Source of the DNA: Hemerocallis citrina
Taxonomy: Eukaryota > Streptophyta > Magnoliopsida > Asparagales > Asphodelaceae
Direction: 5' to 3'
DNA: 64,000 nt
Assembly: GCA_017893485.1 (NCBI GenBank)
Contig: JACEHZ010000589.1
Span: 1,366,501-1,430,500, forward strand
Part shown: in pieces, positions 1 through 13,400 of the stretch
How positions within the stretch are numbered: the stretch's first letter is position 1
How the letters are laid out: each line of letters opens with the position of its first letter
Program-made: the position numbers and the translations under genes
Notes under the pieces: model-generated
What the model was told of the DNA's origin: nothing
Database searches by the model: none
What the model saw: the letters and a program-made list of their open reading frames with translations, nothing else

Positions 1-561
1 TTTTTGTTAACTGAAACCACATAACAATCTAAATGTATGTATGCACGCAACTAAGTATTTTTATATACAGGTTGAAAGTGCATTGCATATAGTACTGTAG
101 AACATACAAGTTTTGGGTAATTTCCAAATATATTTGTCTTTCAAATTTTTCCTTGAAGGGAATGCAATACATTTGATTAAAACCTTAATATACATAGGAA
201 AAACTATAGGTTCTGGTGTAATCTAGATGATATTGATTGGTTGGTATGATTTCCTATATTTTCTGATATCCTCAATTTCTCCCTGTTTCTCCCATATCAG
301 TTATATTCCATGAGACACTTCTTTTTTATTTATTATGTTTCTCAACGTAACTTTTATGACTTATCTATACTCTCTTCAATACTGTATCATTTGTGTGTCT
401 TGAACTAATCCAAATGGATTCTGTCAACAAATACTTCTTTTCGCAGGAAAGAATAAAAGATTTAATTGAAAACCTTGATGAACATTTAAAGAATTACACA
501 CACACACAGACAAAAACAAAATATATCTGTCTCAAGTTTCAATTTCATCAAGGCAACCAAT

Positions 562-597
<36 letters not shown>

Positions 598-630
598 AAT
601 ATTTTATAATTAACCATGTGGTGTTTTCAG
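1..630 (+). other. CSLD intron, 3' part only
   Basis: AT-rich non-coding DNA ending in the acceptor TTTTCAG at 624-630, just before the first CSLD exon in the window. It contains a run of 33 C at 563-595, about 35 bases before the splice site, and a short CA-rich stretch near 495-510. No coding similarity is seen; a proline-rich reading frame here comes only from the C run. The exons for the CSLD N-terminus must lie further upstream. Confidence 0.75.
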
Positions 631-1438
631 GCTCCTCGTCTTAATCCGCCTAATTGCCCTTAGCCTCTTCCTTGCCTGGCGAATCAAGCACCAAAATGAA
701 GATGCCATATGGCTCTGGGGAATGTCAGTTGTGTGTGAGCTCTGGTTCGCTTTCTCTTGGCTGCTCGACCAACTCCCAAAACTATGCCCCATTAATCGCT
801 CCACCGACCTCGCCGTCCTAAAAGAGAAATTTGAGACCCCTTCACCCAGTAACCCCACGGGCAAATCTGACCTCCCTGGCATTGATGTCTTCGTCTCTAC
901 GGCTGACCCAGAGAAGGAGCCCCCTCTTGTGACCGCCAATACTATTCTCTCCATTCTCGCTGCAGAATACCCTGTTGAGAAGCTTGCTTGCTATGTCTCT
1001 GACGATGGTGGGGCGCTTCTGACATTCGAAGCCATGGCCGAGGCGGCAAGCTTTGCTAACCTCTGGGTCCCTTTCTGTCGAAAACATCACATTGAGCCGA
1101 GAAACCCAGAGAGCTACTTCAATTTGAAGAGGGATCCTTATAAAAATAAGGTCAAGTCGGACTTTGTGAAAGATAGAAGGAGGTTAAAGCGAGAGTATGA
1201 TGAGTTCAAGGTTCGGATTAACGGGTTACCGGACTCGATACGGAGGCGGTCTGATGCATATCATGCCCGTGAGGAGATCAAGACGATGAAGAGGCAGAGA
1301 GAGGTGATTGGGGATAATCCGGCAGAACCTGTGAAGATTCCCAAGGCAACTTGGATGGCCGATGGGACCCACTGGCCAGGGACTTGGATTAATCCATCGG
1401 CAGAGCACACTCGTGGCGATCATGCTGGAATTATTCAG
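631..1438 (+). CDS. CSLD: CSLD exon: N-terminal membrane segments and first catalytic Asp
   Basis: Acceptor AG is at 629-630. Base 631 completes a split codon and the frame then runs from 632 to CAG at 1438, before GTGTGG. It encodes two membrane helices (about 632-690 and 707-775), then the start of the cytosolic glycosyltransferase domain with [19 protein letters not shown] and YVSDDGGA. It ends with GDHAGIIQ, a junction typical of CSLD. The plant-conserved region (KRDPYKNKV to [18 protein letters not shown]) is intact. Confidence 0.95.
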
Positions 1439-4400
1439 GTGTGGTCTCTTCTCCACACATTGCAAATTTAATTATTCTGTGACTGTATAGTAATCCTTGA
1501 ATGCCTTTTGATCATCTCTCTATATATAATGTATAGGAGAGTTGGAGTTGTAATTTGTCAACATACAAACCCGTGTGTTTCACGTTCAACTCTAACTCTC
1601 CCATTAATTACAACAAAAACAAACAAACAAACAAAATTTCACCTTTTTAAACGTGCAACGCACGTGCAAATTAATTTTCAATATTTTTTAACACCAAACA
1701 AACACATGTTGCACGCACAACTGCAATTTTACTTATGAACACGTGCATTGCACGTACAAATAGTAGCTTTTTCTTCAAAATATTTTTCTCAATTACGTGC
1801 AACGCACGTCCAACTCCAATACTATTTCTTAACACGTATATCGCACGTGAAAATCCTCCAACTCTTATCGAAACGTGCATCGCACGTGAAAAATGCTAGT
1901 AGTTGTAAATGTGTCGGGTTGAGTGATTCAATATGAAACTTAAAATAAGCTTTTGCTTCAGCTATTTTAATTTGGGTTTGAGTTGGAATAGCAATTGAGT
2001 TGTGAACTTTTTAATCTTATTGAAATCTTCATACCTGATGTTGTCGTTATAACAAAACTAGAATCAGATAACAGCATTATTCTGGATCTTTGTTCCTTAA
2101 AAGGAAAAAGTCAACAAATTTAGGTTAGTTCTGTAGAAAAAAAGAGATTGTGTTGTGTATGATAGCAAACTTGAAAGATGAGACATATGTTGTGTATGCA
2201 TTGTCATAATCCATTTGATACATGTATATTGTGCCATCCTAATGAGAAAAGGCCAAACTGGTGGATATACCCGAAATGTGAAAAAGGTTGCATGGGATGT
2301 GTACAGAGTACATGATATGCGTATCTTGAAGCTTTGAACTAAGCAGTCAATGAGTTTACCTAGCGTTTAAAGGGACAAATTGTGGTAATAATTAATTACT
2401 AAGTCTAAGATATAGCAGTACTAGGATGGGTGGCCCTGAAATTAGTGTCTAGGGCTTTACGTAGGAAAATTGCAGCACTTCCACTATCTAAAACAAGGAC
2501 TTTAATGCCTATTTTTCATCATTTAAATTTGAGTCAAGTGAATGGAAATCAGAAATGGATGTTTTGAAGGCATACTTGTTGAGTTTTAACTGCGGAATAA
2601 CTCACCAACAAAGATGCAAGAACAATAGAATCAAAAACAAGAAAACAAAGAACAACCAAAAGCAACACACAAGAACACACAAGATTTTTTCGAGGTTCAC
2701 CCAGTGCAATGGTTACTTCCCCGCGCAGAGGCACTCCTGCGATTTTCACTAGAATTATGAAGAACAAATTTGCAAATCTCTCAAGAACTTACCACTATGG
2801 TGTAGAGTTTCTCTCTATCTCCTCCTCTCTCTATACGGTTGTTAGATCTTTCTTTTCTTTTTTTCACTTAACCCTAAAATCGTATACAATACAATATATA
2901 TAGGTTTACACAACTTATAATCTCAGCCGCTCATCAATTAGCGCCGCGACGGTCGACCGCAACACAGTGACGGTCGACCGGTTCATGCCTTCGACTGTAC
3001 ATGGTCTAACAGAGAGTGGGACGGTCGAATGCCCGGTCGACCGGTCATTCCTTCAAGACTGCAAGGTCCAACAGAGAGAGAGACGATCGACCGTACATTT
3101 GCCTGTACGTGTGCGGTCGACCGCTAGGGCTGCAAACAAGCAGAGTCGAGCCGAGTATCTTGAGGTTCAAGCTCGGCTTGTTAACCAATCGAGCTCAGTT
3201 TCGAGCTCGAGCTCAGTTTCGAGCCGAGCTTTGATCGAGCTTTGACCGAGTTCGAGCCGAGTAGCTTGCGAGCTTAGCCTAATAGTCACCAAAAGCCCAA
3301 GCTCAAGCTCGGCTCAAGCTCGGCTCGAGTCGAGCTTTGACCGAGCTCGAGCCGAGTAGCTCGGATCGTTTGCAGCCCTATCGACCGCAACTTGCCTGCA
3401 ACTGCTGGCTGCTCTGAGCTGCTTGCTCCATCTTCGACTCCTCTTCTCGTTTGTCTTCTCCAACCCCATTATCGTGTATTTGGATCCACAAACCCTAACA
3501 GTCTCCCACTTGGAGACATATACACGAAGTCTAGCCTGTTCTTCATTCTTCCAATGGCCTAGTCTAGGCATGTGCCTCTGCGAGGATCCTTATCAATTAA
3601 CCTGGAGACAATCCAATAGCAGTATAACAGAACTGATGTTTCCTGCTATCTACTACCTTTGTGAGCATGTAGCCGGATTCTTAGTGCCAAGAATCTTAGA
3701 TAGTTTCAACAATTTCTTCTCCACCGCCATTATAATAAAATGATGTATCATTTGAATGTGCCGAGTTCTAGAGTGATATGCCGAGTTTTTTGCCAAGAAA
3801 ACTGCACTTTGACTATCACACCATAGCTCACCTATGAGTTGCTCTCTACCCAACTGTTTCATAAGCTCCGAAATCCACATATCTTTCGTTGCTTCTGTAA
3901 GTGTCATATACTCTGACTCCGTGGTTGACTATGCTACAACCTTTTGTAACTGCAAAGCCCAACTGACAGTTGTTCCTCTAACTGTAAACACATACCCTGT
4001 AGTACTTCTACAACCATCATGATCGTTCAAAAAAATCCGCATCTACATAGCCATGTATTTGCAAAGAATCTCCCCCAAAACAAAGAGAAAAATCTGAAGT
4101 ACCTGCTAGATATCTAAGAATCCACTTTACTGCATCCCAATGCTGTTTATCTGGATTCTTCATGTAACGACTGACAACTCCTACTGCTTGTGCGATGTTT
4201 GGTCTTGTAGACACCATCGCATACATCAAACTCCCAACGGCTGAGGCATAAGGAATAGCAGCCATTTCCTCTGTTTCTGCCTCTGTCTTAGTACACAAGT
4301 TCATCAATAACTTGAAGTGAGTAGCTAAGGGACAAGTGACTGGTCTCGTGTCATCCATATTGAATCCCTTCAACACCTTCTTCACATAGTCCGCTTGAGA

Positions 4401-7400
4401 TAACCAAAGCTTCTTGCTTTTCCTGTCTTTACTAATCTTCATGCCGATGATTTGCTTTGGTTCACCCAAGTCCTTCATTAGAAATTCCGAAGCTAGCATC
4501 TTCTTCACTTCCTTGATCTTTTCCATACATGAACCTGCTAACAACATATCGTCCACATATAATACTAAGGTAACTATATCATTGTCTTCATATCTACGAA
4601 TATATACACAATGATCTGTTTCACATCTATCGAAACTTTTTTCTCTCATAAAGCAATCAAACTTCAAGTATCATTGTCGCGGTGCTTGTTTGAGCCCATA
4701 AAGTCTCTTCCTTAGTCACACACCATGTCTTCTTTTTCTTTAGCTTCAAAACATGTGGGTTGTTTCATGTACAACTCTTTTTCGACATCACTATGGAGAA
4801 ATATTGTTTTCACATCAAACTGTTCTAAGTGCAAGTGTTCAACTGCCACAATACTAAGCAGAACCGTAATTGAAGTTATCTTCACAACCGGTGTAAAGAT
4901 CTCACTGTAATCAACACCTTCTCGTGGAGAGAATCCTTTCACAACAAGCCTCATCTTGTATCTCTTACTGTCATCTGCCCATCCTTGTCTCTAAAGATCC
5001 ATTTGTTCATAAGAGCCCGTTTTTCTGTAGGTAACTTGGTCAGCTCCCAAGTTTGGTTCTGTTCTAAGGAGTTCATCTCGTCCCTCATGGCTAACTCCTA
5101 CTGAATTGGATCCTCATCCCTCAAAGCCTCCTCATGAGTCTTTGGCTCTCCTGAATTCGTGTACAAAACATGCTCGTGATCAATACTAGCTTATGGATCA
5201 AATATCTTGGTTGGCTTTCTCTCTCGTGTCGATCTCTTTAATGTGGGTACCGGTTCACCGACCGGTTCAGGTTTTTCGAGCTGCTCTGGCTGTACCTGTT
5301 CGTCTTGGATAACCTGCTCATTCCTAATAGGCTCTCCACGAGCCTCTTGTGCTGTCTGTGATACCTGTACCTGCTGCCGTACTGTAGGGTCCCCACCATT
5401 AGGACCACCTTCAGAATCTGAATTTGAATTTGAATCTGAGTCTGAGTCTGAACCACAATCTGACTCTGAACTGGCTGTACTGTTTTGACCTGTGTGTCAT
5501 CCTTGTATAGGACATCTTCATTGAACACTACATTCTTACTGCGAATGACCTTGTTATCCACAAAATCTCAAAGTCTGTAACCATACTGATCGCCGTCGTA
5601 GCCAATGAATACACACCTTCTGGACTTAGAATCCAGTTCCTTTCTTTCTTCTATGTTAATTAGTGAATATGCAACCTTGAACTTTTAAATGCGAATAATT
5701 GATAGTTTTACCTGACCATAGTTCTTGTGGAATGGCCCCATCAAGGGTACTAGATGGGCAACGGTTAATCAAGTACACTGCTGTATCCGTTGTAGCGGCC
5801 CAAACATGGACCCGCATGAAGTTTCATGCATCTCGCCCTTTCAAGTATCGTGCGGTTCATTCTTTCTACTACACCATTCTCCTGTGGAGTCTTAGGAATT
5901 GTCTTGATTCCTTTGATACCTTCTTTTGCCAGATAGTCAACAAACTCTTTGCTGGTGTACTCACCTCCATTGTCGGACTTTAATGCTGTCACTTTGCAAC
6001 CTGTCACATTCTCAACTCTGGCCTTCCAAGCTTTGAATGCATCAAACACCTCTGATTTCACGTGAATTGCTTGAACCCAAACTTTTCTTGTAGCATCATC
6101 GATGAATGTAACGAAGTATCTCTTACCACCATAAGGGGGCATTTGGTACAAGATTTTATTTTTTTTTGTTCTCAGGAATCATAAATCCTGGGATTTATGA
6201 TTCCTAGGATTTATAATTCCTAAGAATCATAAAACATGTTTGGTATATCTTAAATATCTGGGAATGTTAGTTGGAAACTTAATTTCCTATGTTTAGTTGA
6301 GCTACATATTTCATGAGAATGGTTAATCTTATTATCCAAAATACCCCTCTCATACTTGTATTTAAATATATTATTCTACATTTTTAGGCCAACCAAATAC
6401 TTTAGGGCCTAGCTAGGGTTTATGGTAAACCCGCTTCTAGCCATAAAATTTCGTGCTCTTTGTTGATTATGAGGTAAGTGCTCAAAATTACCTGATCGCA
6501 TGTCCGAACCATAAAATTTGAAGAAATAGATTAATGACCTTGAGGGTTTGGTTATTTCTTTGTTAAAGATAAACACCTTTAAATGCCTCTTTCCTTCAGC
6601 ACCTATGTGAGGTTCTGTTCAAATCACTCAGGAAAATATTTCTCGATAGCTAGGGTTTCTCTTCATTTATGATTTGAACACTTTAATCTCTATTCTCTAG
6701 CATTTGCCTGAGATTCATACTCCGATTGATCACAAGCCCAAACCAAAAATTCTCTAGCATTTGCCTAAGATTTTTCTTCATTGAAGATCATACAATCTTT
6801 GTTCTGCTAGAATTTATCTACTTATTCTCATCCCACTTATTTAGTTTATTGTTTAAAACTTTATTTTATTTTCGAACTCTTAATTTTGGGTTCGACCATT
6901 AGCTTCACATGAATTCTGAAAGAAAATTATAATGGACCCCAGATGACACTTGCAAAAACTGCTTTGAACGATTAAATCTAAAGGACTAGGATGTGCTGGG
7001 CGCCGACGAGGGTGGCGCGAACGGAGGATGGCGACCGGGGGGGGGGGGGTCGTCGGAGGTCGGGAGTCACATCGGAGAAGATGAACAGGAAGGGTGATGG
7101 ATTTGGGGTGAGGGCGAGGGGGGACATGGCAGAGAGAGGGGAGAGGGGTTTTTTTTGGGGGCATAATTGTATTTTCAAAGAAGTAACATTTTTCCAAGCA
7201 CTTGGGAATCTAAGAATCCCCCCCCCCCCCACCCCCCCCCCCCCCCCCCGGGAAAATTTTTGTGGGATTTGTGGTAAAAAAAAATTAGTTTCCTGGGAAT
7301 CTGAATTTAAAAATTAACCTACCAAACATGGGAAACTAGATTCCCAAGTTAAGATTCCCAGGAAACCAAAAATAATCCTTGTACCGAACGCCCCCTAAGA

Positions 7401-10400
7401 GTATTCCTGAGCTGGACTCCACACATCTGCATGTACCAAATCTAGCTTTCCAAGCTTCTTCTCACGCCCACTCAACTGAAACCTAACTGTCTTCTTTTTT
7501 CCCATCACACAATTCTCACAGAAATCCATCTCAACCTTCTTAAGCCCCGACAAAAGACCCCTAGAACAGAGTTGCTTGACACTTTTTTCACCAAGGTGCC
7601 CCAACCTGGCATGTGATAGAATCGAAGAGGAACTACCTGCTGATGCTGTAGCAATGATATCACTTGAATCACCTCTTCTGAGTAAGTACATCATGTCACC
7701 TCGCTTTTCTTTTGCCACCAACCTGGCACATGTAGTCTCCTTCCATTTTTTATGCCGAAAAGTTGTGAATCCTTCTTTGTCTGGTTTACTAGTTGAGATT
7801 CAATTCTTCTTCAAACTTGGAATGTCGTGTGTCATTCAAGACCAATTGTCCACCATTGCGAGTCTTTACTCTCACAGTGCCTCTACCTACAACTGGACAT
7901 ATTTGTCCATTGTCAACTGAAACTGCACCAAAATCATTTTTCCGTAATCCTCAAAAACATCTCTCATGGGGGTACAATGATAAGAAGCACCTGAGTCTAT
8001 ACACCAATCATCTTGCATAATATTAAATCCAGCAGATAAACACAATTCATCTAGACGGGGTTCAATACTTACCACATTGGCTACCTGTGACCCTGTTTGT
8101 GCTTTCTTATACTCCTCGCATTGGTATCTTCTGTGTCCCGGCTTCTTGCAATACCAACACTCACCTTTGCAATGTCCGGTTCTTGACTTGTACCTGTGAT
8201 TCCTACTTTGTGACCATCCTCTATTGTTACTTCTACCACGGTTATCAACTGACAGCCCGGCATTGCTAGGATATGACACCGAAGTCTCCATGTCTCTTCT
8301 TCCTTGTATTCTCATTCATAATGCTGCTAATAACATTCTTTAGAGTTGTCGTATTAGTCATGGTGTTTGTAACAGTCTGTTCTACTGTACCATAATTATC
8401 GGGAAGACTGGATAGCAACAACAACGATTGTGTCCTTTCCTCAAACTTTAAACTCGACGATTCTATCTGATTGTAAACCATACAGAAATTGTTGATGTGC
8501 TCTGCAACCGAATCCCTTTTCGACAACTTCAAGTTAACTAACTTCTTTAGGTGTAGGATCTGGTTCGCTGCATTCGGTTTCTCAAACATATCTGTCAAGA
8601 TCTCTATTGTCTCCTTCGCGGTCTTTGCCTTCTCAATGTGAAATAGCGACTTCCTACTCAGCGATAACTGAATCTGTCCAAGTGCTTTCTGATCCAATCT
8701 ATTCCAAGCCGTCAGTGCAACCGGATTAACCTCCGCCTCTTCTGGCTTCACGCCAAACAATGGATCATCTAGATCCTTCTGTCGGAGATATGCAATCATT
8801 TGGATTTTCCACATTGTGAAATCTGTACCATCGAACTCTTTGACTCTACTCTTGTCCCTCATCTGAATCAACGCTACCAACCTGGTGCTCTGATACCACT
8901 TTGTTGAGTTTTAACTGCGGAATAACTCACCAACAAAGATGCAAGAACAATAGAATCAAAAGCAAGAGAGCAAAGAACAACCAAAAGCAACACACAAGAA
9001 CACACGAGATTTTTTCGAGGTTCACTCAATGCAATGGCTACTTTCCCGTGCAAAGGCACTCCTGCGATTTCCACTAGAAATATGAAGAACAAGTTTGCAA
9101 GTCTCTCAAGAATTCACCACCAAGGTGTAGGGTTTCTCTTATCTCCCTCTCTCTATGACGGCCGTTAGATTTTCTTTTCTTTTTTTCACTTAACCCTAAA
9201 ATCGTACACAATACAATATATATAGGTTTACACAACTTCTAATCTCAGCCGCTCATCAATCAGCGTCGTAACGGTCAACCGCAATACAGTGAAGGTCGAC
9301 TGTACAGGGTCTAACAGAGAGTGGGATGGTCGACCGGTCATTCCTTCGAGACTGCAGGGTCCAACAGAGAGAGACAGTCGACCGTACATTTGTCTGTACG
9401 TGTGCGGTCGACTGTCCAAGTGCGGTCGACCGCAACTTGCCTGCAGCTGTTGGCTGCTCTAAGCTGCTTGCTCCATCTTCGACTCCTCTTCTCGTCTGTC
9501 TTATCCAACCACATTATCGTGTATTTGGATCCACAAACCCTAACAATACTAACCTTGCTTTTGTAATTACTCACTGAGAAGGAAAAACGTTTTGAAGGCA
9601 TTTGCTGCATTACTCTACTTATTACTATCATTATTTTGAGTTGCTTAATCATTGCTTCACATATGATATATTTTTCTGAAATTTGATTGCATATCATTGT
9701 AATAGATTATGTAATAGATTATTCTTGTCTCAGTCTAAAAGTAATCAACCTCTATGTTTCTATATATATATATAATTTTTATTCATTTTCTTTCTCTTTT
9801 TTTTTCGAATAAAGGGCTATATCGTAGCCTGGCATTCGAGACCTCCCTTTACCCATCCCAAAACCTTCCTTTACCATCTAGTTACAACTCAGTGGTTTAC
9901 ATATATATTGTTGCCTAGGATCTGATTGGTTTTTGGTTTCTTCTAATTGCTTGGGTTCTGTCATTTGCTCATCAACTATGAGCCTGCACGCTTCTAACTG
10001 ATTTGGTCACAAATTATGAAGCAGTCCTGATGCACACTTCTTGTCAATGCAGTATTTTAAAATCATATGTAGGTCAAATGTCTCGCATTGCATTTTGTCC
10101 GTTGGCAGTGTGTATGTGTCCGTTATTATTAGGTCACGAACCAACATTACAAACTACCACTTTCGTCCTCTTTTGGTTAAGCTGTTATGTTAAACTCATA
10201 CCTTTTTACAATTTAGAATTCGCTGATGAATTGAAATCCAAATTCAATTTTTTGTAGTTATCTATCTAATGCTGTTCTTCTGCATTATTTCCATGTAATA
10301 TTTTCTAGACAAGCTATATAAACTGAATAATCAGATTAATGGAGGAAAGTCACAGACAGTTGATTCACATATCGATCTGAACAAAAGAAACAGTTCATCT

Positions 10401-13400
10401 TTACTGGACTTTTCGTTCTTCCTTTGTTCTTGCTAGGTAATACAAAATTTGTATTTTCTAATAATTTCAATGAACTATCATTAAACTGCAGAAGATTAAG
10501 GGAATATGTCCACCTTAGCGTGCATATACAACCCACATTCGATTTGATTCAATAATGCTATATCAATACCCTTGTGTACTTGATGTGACATAATCTCCTA
10601 TCTATTGCACAAATCTTTTGAAATAAAGAAAGGAAAGAAGATTGTGGCCATAATATTATTGAATTTGATAAGTAAGAGAAAACGACTGGTCTTAATTAAC
10701 CTTTTTTACTTTTTGTTCTTCCTTCTTGGCAGGTAATGCTGAAACCTCCAAGTGAAGAGCCACTCTTGGGGGCTAGCCTTGATGAAGGCAATCCCTTAGA
10801 TTTTACCGAAGTTGATATACGCTTGCCTTTGCTTGTGTACGTCTCTCGAGAGAAGAGACCTGGATATGACCACAACAAGAAAGCTGGGGCGATGAATGCA
10901 CTGGTGCGGGCTTCCGCTATCATGTCAAATGGCCCGTTTATCCTCAACCTTGACTGTGATCACTACGTTTACAACTCGCTGGCACTCCAGGAGGGGATGT
11001 GCTTCATGATGGACCGCGGTGGGGACCGCCTCTGCTACATCCAGTTCCCTCAAAGGTTTGAAGGAATTGATCCCTCTGATCGCTATGCCAACCGCAACAC
11101 TGTCTTCTTTGATGTCAATATGCGTGCACTTGATGGCCTCCAGGTTTGGATTTACTGAATTCTAATATGGCAGTTTTCTACTCTTTTATGTGATTTCATA
11201 AATCCAATTTGATGTATGAATAAGTTGACATGAAAGAGAATGTTCATTGCATTTTTTATTTTATTTCCAAAGCTATAATAATTAAAGCTGTTTAGTTAAA
11301 CTAGAAATGAACAGTATTGGAAAAATCAAATATTCTTGTCAAAGTAAAATAAATAAATATATAAAATCCCCAGTGGTATTTATGAGTTTTGAATTTTCTT
11401 TCTTTTGCTTTCAACAGTATCTTATTACGTTTTCTTGAAATATTCACAATTTCATCCAAGAGGAGCTTGGTTAGGTTTATGAAAGGGGAAATATGAAGTT
11501 CCTTGAAAGTAGACATTTTTTTATTCATTGAGCTTTTCAATAGTACCATGCTTATTAGAAGTTACTGCATTTACAATATGTCATTATTATTATATTTAGG
11601 ATACACCACCCTTTACTCTCAAGAAGAATACAAAGAATACATTATATCCTAAATATAGTTACTTAAAAAATTGTTGCTTATTTGTGTAATCTTCATGTTG
11701 GTAAGAATTGTATTTCATGTTTTTTCATTGTGCTTTGAAATATTACTGAAACTCAATCAAACTTGCAGGGCCCAGTCTATGTCGGAACTGGCTGCCTCTT
11801 CCGCCGCATCGCCCTCTATGGCTTCGACCCCCCTCGTTCCAAAGACCACACTCCTGGGTGCTGCTCATGCTGCTTACCTCGCAAGAATAACAAGCCCCAC
11901 CACTCCGCCAATCCGGAGGAAACTCGTGCTCTCCGAATGGGCGATGATGACGAGGAGGAAGAGATGAACCTCTCCACCTTCCCCAAAAAATTCGGAAACT
12001 CAAGCTTCCTTGTTGACTCCATCCCCGTTGCCGAGTTCCAGGGTCGTCCCCTCGCCGACCATCCTGCTGTCAAGAACGGCCGCCCACCTGGTGCCCTGAC
12101 TCTCCCTCGTGACCTCCTCGATGCATCCACTGTTGCTGAGGCCATTGCAGTCATCTCATGCTGGTATGAGGACAAGACTGAGTGGGGCCAGCGCGTTGGA
12201 TGGATCTATGGCTCTGTCACTGAGGATGTTGTCACTGGTTACCGCATGCACAATCGTGGCTGGCGCTCTGTCTACTGCGTTACCAAGCGTGACGCATTTC
12301 GTGGGACTGCCCCGATCAACCTCACTGACCGTCTTCACCAGGCAAGGACAAAGCTACATTGTTTTACATATTGATCAATATAATAATTTGAAAGCAAAAG
12401 TAGCCCAATTTTTTGAAAAATAAAAGTAAAATCTGTGATCTTAATAACAATTTTCACTTTAAAGTGTTTGCAAGTACACACACATTTAGCTCAGGCTGAT
12501 TTTTATCTGACTTACGAACTCTTATGTTAAAATATCCTACTTAATGTGTTTGAAAATGTTAGTTCTAGGTTATTTAACATATATTCCCAATGTGTTTGCT
12601 TCCTAAAGTTTGAGTATCTGATTGGTAAATTAATTCTGCCCAAGTAATATTCCTAGCTCTGACCTATCATATTCTGTCACCAGGTGCTTCGGTGGGCCAC
12701 TGGCTCGGTCGAGATCTTCTTTTCAAGAAACAATGCACTCTTTGCTACCTCCAAGATGAAGATCCTTCAAAGAATTGCTTACCTCAATGTCGGCATTTAT
12801 CCATTCACCTCCTTCTTCCTCATCGTGTATTGCTTCCTCCCTGCGCTCTCCCTCTTCTCAGGTCAATTCATCGTCCAAACCCTAAACGTCACTTTCCTCA
12901 CCTACCTTCTCATCATCACCATAACCCTGTGCATGCTTGCGGTCCTCGAAGTCAAATGGTCAGGAATTGAGCTTGAAGAGTGGTGGCGAAATGAGCAGTT
13001 CTGGCTCATTGGAGGCACAAGTGCACATCTAGCGGCTGTTCTCCAAGGGCTATTGAAAGTAATTGCAGGCATTGAGATTTCATTCACCTTAACATCCAAA
13101 TCTGGAGGAGATGATGTGGATGATGAGTTTGCCGACCTCTTCATTGTGAAGTGGACTTCCTTGATGATTCCGCCAATTACGATCATGATGGTGAATTTGA
13201 TTGCGATCGCTGTGGGAATAAGTCGTACTATCTATAGTACGTTGCCACAGTGGAGTAAATTGATTGGCGGAGTGTTCTTCAGTTTTTGGGTGTTAGCTCA
13301 TCTCTACCCATTTGCCAAAGGGTTGATGGGGAGGAGGGGGAGAACACCGACTATTGTGTATGTTTGGTCAGGGCTCATTGCAATTACCATTTCACTGCTT

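Larger units (their letters stand above)
2577..9545 (-). mobile_element. Ty1-copia retrotransposon inside the CSLD intron
   Basis: Two LTRs (2577-3500 and 8902-9545) begin TGTTGAG and end CCCTAACA, and the flanks are duplicated as ATACT (2572-2576 and 9546-9550). A primer-binding site matching initiator Met-tRNA lies next to the right LTR and a purine-rich GTGGGAGAC stretch next to the left LTR, so the element reads on the minus strand. Domain order from 8880 down is gag, zinc knuckle, protease, integrase, RT, RNase H, which is copia order. LTRs differ at roughly 7% of positions by eye. Frameshifts, stops and an insertion in the integrase make it inactive. Confidence 0.93.
1439..10732 (+). 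other. Giant CSLD intron filled by transposons
   Basis: GT at 1439-1440 and AG at 10731-10732 bound a 9.3-kb phase-0 intron. About 7 kb of it is the antisense copia element at 2577-9545. The 1.1 kb before the element holds the ACGTGC palindrome cluster; the 1.2 kb after it (9546-10732) is AT-rich with no recognised feature. Without the element the intron would be about 2.3 kb. Confidence 0.9.

Noticed and set aside
393..644. 83-codon frame with a proline run across the CSLD acceptor
   Set aside because: The proline run is the C tract in an intron, and the frame conflicts with the clear CSLD exon.
842..1465. Antisense frames over the CSLD exon
   Set aside because: They mirror the conserved coding exon on the other strand and have no protein similarity.
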